Below, piece after piece: positions 13,198 through 16,881 of a stretch of DNA of 16,881 nucleotides (position 1 is the first letter of the stretch; every line of letters starts with the position of its first letter). Below the pieces are notes generated by a model, which saw only the letters and a program-made list of their open reading frames with translations, searched no databases and had not been told where the DNA came from. The position numbers and the translations under genes were made by a program. Origin of the DNA: Pseudomonadota bacterium (GTDB taxonomy: Bacteria; Pseudomonadota; Gammaproteobacteria; Xanthomonadales; Xanthomonadaceae); assembly GCA_023438325.1 (NCBI GenBank), contig JAEXRB010000005.1:1-16881 (forward strand). Reading direction: 5' to 3'.

Positions 13198-14433
13198 ATG
13201 CCGGCGCCCGCATCCATGAGCGCCACGCCCGAACGCATCTTGTTGGGCGTGGGTGGCGGCATTGCCGCGTACAAGGCGGCGGAGTTGGTGCGTCGCCTGC
13301 GTGAACGGGGCGCGCAGGTGCGTGTGGTGATGACCGAGAACGCCGAGCGTTTCGTCGCGCCATTGACCTTCCAGGCACTCAGTGGCGAATCGGTGCGTAC
13401 CAGCCTGTGGGACAGTGCCGCCGAGGCTGCCATGGGGCATATCGAACTGGCGCGCTGGGCCCAGCGCATCGTCATCGCGCCGGCCTCGGCCGACCTGATC
13501 GCACGACTGGCCCAAGGGCAGGCGGACGATCTTCTGACCACGCTGTGTCTGGCCAGCGAAGCGCCATTGCTCGTGGCCCCGGCCATGAATCGGGTGATGT
13601 GGGCCAATGCCGCCGTGCAGGCCAATGTCGCCACGCTCGTGGCGCGCGGTGTCACCTTGCTGGGGCCGGACGAAGGTGATCAAGCCTGCGGGGAAACCGG
13701 CGCAGGCCGGATGTGGGAGGCGGCGGCCATTGCCGATGCAGTGCTGGAGCCGGCGCCCGACCCCGTCGTACGGAGCGTGCTTGCCGGCAAACGCCTGCTG
13801 CTCACCGCCGGGCCTACATTCGAGGATCTTGACCCGGTGCGATATCTGGGCAACCGCAGCTCCGGCCGAATGGGTTACGCCATCGCGGCACAGGCGCAGC
13901 AACTTGGAATGCATGTGACGCTGGTGTCCGGCCCGGTATCGCTCCCGACGCCCGCGGGCGTGCGGCGCATCAGTGTGCGCCGCGCCGCACAGATTCACGC
14001 GGCCGTGATGACGCACGTGCCGCAGGCCGATGTATTCATCGCCACCGCCGCCGTGGCCGATTTCCGCCCGCAGGCGCGCAGCGACAGCAAGATCAAGAAA
14101 CGCGGTGATGGCGGACTCACGCTGGAGCTGGTGCAGAACCCGGACATCCTCGCGCAGGTCGCAGCGCGGCAGGAACGGCCCTTTGTGGTCGGTTTCGCCG
14201 CAGAAACCCATGACGTGGAGCGCTATGCACGCGACAAACTGGAACGCAAACGTCTGGACATGATCGCCGCCAACCGCGTGGGCGAGGAAGGTTGCGGCTT
14301 CGATGCCGATTGCAACGCGCTTGAAGTGCTGTGGCCGCAAGGCCGGGCCAGCATCGGCAAGGCCGGCAAGGCACAGGTGGCGCGGGAGTTGCTTGCAGTG
14401 ATCGCGATGCGCCTGGGAAATACGGAGCCATGA
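13198..14433 (+). CDS. coaBC: Bifunctional phosphopantothenoylcysteine decarboxylase / phosphopantothenate-cysteine ligase
   Basis: Catalyses two consecutive steps of coenzyme A synthesis: ligation of cysteine to 4'-phosphopantothenate (C-terminal CoaB) and FMN-dependent decarboxylation to 4'-phosphopantetheine (N-terminal CoaC). The 411-aa product shows CoaC features GGGIAAYKA (19-27), catalytic His81 (MGHIELA), the PAMN motif (128-131) and Cys164 in the GDQACGETGAGRM flap. CoaB features begin near 197: TAGPT, RYLGNRSSGRMG (215-226), AAVADFRP (284-291) and KIKKRGDGG (298-306) with the CTP/intermediate-binding lysine. An ATG at 13216 is a possible alternative start. Its stop overlaps the dut start (ATGA), so the two are translationally coupled. 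Confidence 0.98.
   Translation: MPAPASMSATPERILLGVGGGIAAYKAAELVRRLRERGAQVRVVMTENAERFVAPLTFQALSGESVRTSLWDSAAEAAMGHIELARWAQRIVIAPASADLIARLAQGQADDLLTTLCLASEAPLLVAPAMNRVMWANAAVQANVATLVARGVTLLGPDEGDQACGETGAGRMWEAAAIADAVLEPAPDPVVRSVLAGKRLLLTAGPTFEDLDPVRYLGNRSSGRMGYAIAAQAQQLGMHVTLVSGPVSLPTPAGVRRISVRRAAQIHAAVMTHVPQADVFIATAAVADFRPQARSDSKIKKRGDGGLTLELVQNPDILAQVAARQERPFVVGFAAETHDVERYARDKLERKRLDMIAANRVGEEGCGFDADCNALEVLWPQGRASIGKAGKAQVARELLAVIAMRLGNTEP
14424..14427 (+). promoter_or_regulatory. Ribosome binding site for dut
   Basis: GGAG, inside the end of coaBC, lies 2 nt before the ATG at 14430 and 5 nt before the next ATG at 14433. Either could be used; the second has the better spacing. Confidence 0.45.
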
Positions 14434-14885
14434 TGGATGTTGCATTGAAAGTGCTCGATCCCCGCTTTGGAGGCGAGGTGCCGCTGCCCGATTACGCGAC
14501 GGCCGGAGCCGCAGGGCTGGATCTGCGCGCGATGATCGATGCGCCGCTGCTGCTCGCGCCCGGCCAGGTTGAACTGGTGCCTGCCGGCATCGCCATCCAT
14601 ATCGGTGATCCGCGCTGGTGCGCGGTGATCCTGCCGCGTTCCGGGCTGGGACATCGCCATGGCCTGGTGCTGGGCAACCTCACCGGCCTGATCGATGCCG
14701 ATTACCAAGGGCCGTTGATGGTCAGTCTGTGGAACCGCAGCGACGAGGCCTTTACCATCAGTCCTTGTGACCGCATCGCACAACTGGTGTTTTTGCCGGT
14801 CGGCCGGGCGCGCTTGGTGCAGGTCGACGAGTTCGACCGCAGTGCCCGTGGCGCTGGCGGATTTGGACATACCGGGCTGCGTTGA
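14430..14885 (+). CDS. dut: Deoxyuridine 5'-triphosphate nucleotidohydrolase (dUTPase)
   Basis: Hydrolyses dUTP to dUMP and pyrophosphate, keeping uracil out of DNA and supplying dUMP for thymidylate. The 151-aa trimer-forming enzyme has all five family motifs: I (AGAAGLDLRA, 25-34), II (PRSGLGHRHG, 69-78), III (GLIDADYQGPL, 86-96, with catalytic Asp91), IV (DRIAQLVFLPV, 114-124) and V (RGAGGFGHTG, 140-149). The ATG at 14430 overlaps the coaBC stop by 4 nt; the adjacent ATG at 14433 is equally possible. The coaBC-dut order is conserved in many gammaproteobacteria, and algC follows after 33 bp in the same direction, so the three probably form one operon. Confidence 0.98.
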   Translation: MMDVALKVLDPRFGGEVPLPDYATAGAAGLDLRAMIDAPLLLAPGQVELVPAGIAIHIGDPRWCAVILPRSGLGHRHGLVLGNLTGLIDADYQGPLMVSLWNRSDEAFTISPCDRIAQLVFLPVGRARLVQVDEFDRSARGAGGFGHTGLR

Positions 14886-14907
14886 GCGCGCCCGACACAG
14901 GGCTTGC

Positions 14908-14913
14908 AGGGGA
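14908..14913 (+). promoter_or_regulatory. Ribosome binding site for the long-form algC
   Basis: AGGGGA is 5 nt before the ATG at 14919. It supports translation of the membrane-anchored long form rather than an internal start at the catalytic domain. Confidence 0.65.
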
Positions 14914-14918
14914 TAGGG

Positions 14919-16881
14919 ATGGCAAAGCGCAAGAAAAAAGAGGCACGCGAATCATTGCAGCTGCCGCCGCGCGTCACTGCGCTCATCATGGGCGTGGTCG
15001 CCGTGCTCGCCTTCTTCGGTGGTCTGGGCATCCTCTGGCAGACCTGGCGCGATTCCGATTCCAGCGCCGCGCAACCACAGCTTGAGGCTTTGCGTGAGCA
15101 GATGGCGCGCGATCTGGCCACTCAGATGGATGGTGCGCGCCAGCGTCTGGACGAGGCGATCTCCGACGCCCGCCTGCGCGCAGATGCCGCTTCCGGACAC
15201 TTCGGCGATGCAGCCGAAAAACTCCGCACCGCGTGGCCGGAACTTGCCGACGTCCAGATGCACGAACCTTCGCTGGATGCCGCTTTCGCCGATGACATCG
15301 CGCAGGTGGGATTCGGCAAACTCGCGCTGCTCACCCGGGCCGCCAATGAACGCGCCGTTGCCGTGGGTGTGGTCGGGCGAGGCGATGCTTTGGCGCTGGG
15401 CCTGGCCGGGCCGGTGAAAGATGCCGAGGACGGTCGATTGCATGCCGTCGCCTTCGGCACGCTGCCGCTGGAGACTCTGGTCGCCTCCGTGCGCACCGCC
15501 GCGCTGCCGGGTGGTTATCTGGAACTGCGCAGTGGCCAGCGCGTGCTGGCTGAAAAAGGCGATGCACAGTTGCGCCGCACGGCGCAGTACACCCCGGTCA
15601 GTGGCATCCCCCTGCAGGTAGGCACCGCCGCACCCGAGTTCGTTTCCACGTTGCCTTATTCGGCCACCACCCAGTGGTTGATGGGATTTGGCGCGCTGCT
15701 GCTTGGCGGCATCCTGGCCTGGAAGGTTCGCAAGACGCTGGCGCAGGTTGCTGGCCCGAGTGAGGCCGAACCCACCTTCGCCGATACCCTGCGACAGTCC
15801 GGAGGCGATGCCCCGCCGGCCGAAGCCAAGCCGAAAGCCAAGCCCAAGCCAGCGCCCAAACCCGGCTTGCTGGTGGATCGCAGCATCTTCCGCGCCTACG
15901 ACATCCGCGGCGTGCTCGGCAAAACGCTGGACGAAAACGTGGCACGCCTGATCGGCCAATCCATCGGCACCGTGATGGCCGAGCGCGGCTTGCAGGAAAT
16001 CGTCGTCGGCCGTGACGGCCGGCTTTCCGGCCCCGAACTCTCCAATGCCTTGATCGAGGGGCTGCGTCTGGCCGGGCGCGACGTGATCGACATCGGCTTG
16101 GCGCCCACGCCGGTGGTGTATTTCGCCAGCTACCAGCTCCAGACCGGCTCCTGTGTCGCCGTGACCGGCAGCCACAATCCGCCCGATTACAACGGCTTCA
16201 AGATCGTGCTGGGCGGAGAAACCCTCTCCGGCGACGCCATCGAAGACCTGTATTTCCGCATTGCCGACAGCCTGCTCGATGGCGACGGCAACGGCGGCCT
16301 GCAAAGCATCGACGTGGCGCCCGATTACATCTCCCGCATCGCCAGCGACATCCAGCTCGAACGCCCGCTCAAGGTGGTCGTGGATGCCGGCAACGGCGTC
16401 GCCGGCGGCATCGCCCCGCAGGTGTTGGAAGCCATCGGCGCGGAAGTCATTCCGCTGTATTGCGAAGTCGATGGCGAGTTTCCCAACCACCATCCGGACC
16501 CGAGCGACCCGCGCAACCTCGTGGACCTGGAACATTTCGTCAAGAAGTTCGATGCCGATGTGGGCCTTGCGTTCGACGGCGACGGCGACCGCCTGGGCGT
16601 GGTGACCAAGCAGGGCGAGGTGATTTTCCCCGATCGCCTGCTGATGCTCTTCGCGCGCGACGTGCTCAGCCGCAATCCCGGCGCCACGATCATCTACGAC
16701 GTCAAATGCACCGGCCATCTGGCCGGACAGATCCTGCGCAACGGCGGCAGCCCGGTGATGTGGAAGACCGGACATTCGCTGATCAAGGCCAAGATGCGCG
16801 AAACCGAGGCCGAACTGGCCGGCGAGATGAGCGGCCACTTCTTCTTCAAGGAGCGCTGGTACGGTTTCGACGATGGTCTGT
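14919..16881 (+). CDS. algC: Phosphomannomutase/phosphoglucomutase with membrane-anchored N-terminal extension, 3' partial
   Basis: Interconverts mannose or glucose 6- and 1-phosphates, feeding sugar nucleotides for LPS and exopolysaccharide. 654 codons are visible before the window ends. Residues 1-18 are basic; TM1 is about 19-40. Residues 41-250 would be a periplasmic domain starting with a helical stretch (LRAEQ-like, residues 52-90). TM2 is about 253-271, and a Pro/Lys/Ala linker (about 298-315) joins the catalytic part. That part has RAYDIRG (325-331), phosphoserine Ser418 in TGSHNP, the metal loop DGDGDR (553-558) and the sugar loop GEMSGH (635-640). Spacing between these matches P. 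aeruginosa AlgC, so 120-140 residues are probably missing. Pseudomonas algC also follows dut and, as I recall, is annotated with a long N-terminus too. The role of the extension is unknown. Confidence 0.95.
   Translation, partial: MAKRKKKEARESLQLPPRVTALIMGVVAVLAFFGGLGILWQTWRDSDSSAAQPQLEALREQMARDLATQMDGARQRLDEAISDARLRADAASGHFGDAAEKLRTAWPELADVQMHEPSLDAAFADDIAQVGFGKLALLTRAANERAVAVGVVGRGDALALGLAGPVKDAEDGRLHAVAFGTLPLETLVASVRTAALPGGYLELRSGQRVLAEKGDAQLRRTAQYTPVSGIPLQVGTAAPEFVSTLPYSATTQWLMGFGALLLGGILAWKVRKTLAQVAGPSEAEPTFADTLRQSGGDAPPAEAKPKAKPKPAPKPGLLVDRSIFRAYDIRGVLGKTLDENVARLIGQSIGTVMAERGLQEIVVGRDGRLSGPELSNALIEGLRLAGRDVIDIGLAPTPVVYFASYQLQTGSCVAVTGSHNPPDYNGFKIVLGGETLSGDAIEDLYFRIADSLLDGDGNGGLQSIDVAPDYISRIASDIQLERPLKVVVDAGNGVAGGIAPQVLEAIGAEVIPLYCEVDGEFPNHHPDPSDPRNLVDLEHFVKKFDADVGLAFDGDGDRLGVVTKQGEVIFPDRLLMLFARDVLSRNPGATIIYDVKCTGHLAGQILRNGGSPVMWKTGHSLIKAKMRETEAELAGEMSGHFFFKERWYGFDDGL

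Noticed and set aside
13108..14445. Minus-strand frame (445 codons) opposite coaBC
   Set aside because: Antisense shadow of coaBC; its composition is typical of the complement of GC-rich codons and it has no plausible start signals.
14952..16838. Long open frame on the minus strand (628 codons) opposite algC
   Set aside because: It is fully antisense to a gene with complete phosphomannomutase motifs, has a low-complexity His/Gln/Gly/Ala composition, and no recognisable domain. Long antisense frames are common in GC-rich DNA.
1..16881. Search for tRNA, rRNA, CRISPR array, insertion sequence, phage or toxin-antitoxin modules
   Set aside because: No repeat-spacer pattern, no transposase or integrase frames, no cloverleaf-like sequence and no tandem small gene pair were seen by eye.

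Overview
The window is a GC-rich, densely packed chromosomal segment. It looks gammaproteobacterial, most likely Xanthomonadaceae/Lysobacteraceae. The pointers are the housekeeping set secB-gpsA // aroE, radC // coaBC-dut-algC(long form), and a secreted S8 protease with FN3 and P-domain modules ending in an IFxDGFE tail. That assignment is inferred from gene content and gene order; no rRNA or marker search was possible. There are 16 protein genes, of which the first (5' end) and last (3' end) are cut by the window edges. I see no tRNA, rRNA, CRISPR array, insertion sequence or prophage gene. No gene-free gap exceeds 300 bases.

Layout. Bases 3-3422: a large secreted subtilisin-like protease, convergent with a phytase-like beta-propeller lipoprotein (3477-4577, minus). 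Divergent from the latter is a cation diffusion facilitator metal exporter (4669-5664), followed by an exported protein of unknown function (5763-6644) behind a perfect inverted repeat. Next is a minus-strand pair, a Nudix hydrolase and queF (6684-8011), divergent from trmL (8059-8520). A small, relatively A/T-rich gene for a six-cysteine secreted protein (8680-9186) follows, ending at a strong bidirectional terminator shared with the minus-strand secB-gpsA operon (9286-10801). aroE (10974-11795) reads away from secB and converges within 5 bp on a gamma-carbonic-anhydrase-like gene (11801-12346, minus), which lies downstream of radC (12403-13077, minus). Divergent from radC is the tight operon coaBC-dut-algC (13198 to the window end).

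How the genes fit together. The right two thirds is core metabolism: coenzyme A synthesis (coaBC), dUTP removal (dut), sugar-phosphate supply for surface polysaccharide (algC), shikimate pathway (aroE), phospholipid precursor (gpsA), export chaperone (secB), and wobble-base tRNA modification (queF and trmL, divergent). The left third is envelope or extracellular: protease, phytase-like lipoprotein, metal efflux and two unknown exported proteins.

No clear new defence or mobile system is visible. The least explained items are the roughly 300-residue membrane-anchored N-terminal extension of AlgC, the two uncharacterised exported proteins with unusual upstream DNA (nested palindromes; a G8 tract), and the conserved-looking C-terminal tail of the protease.
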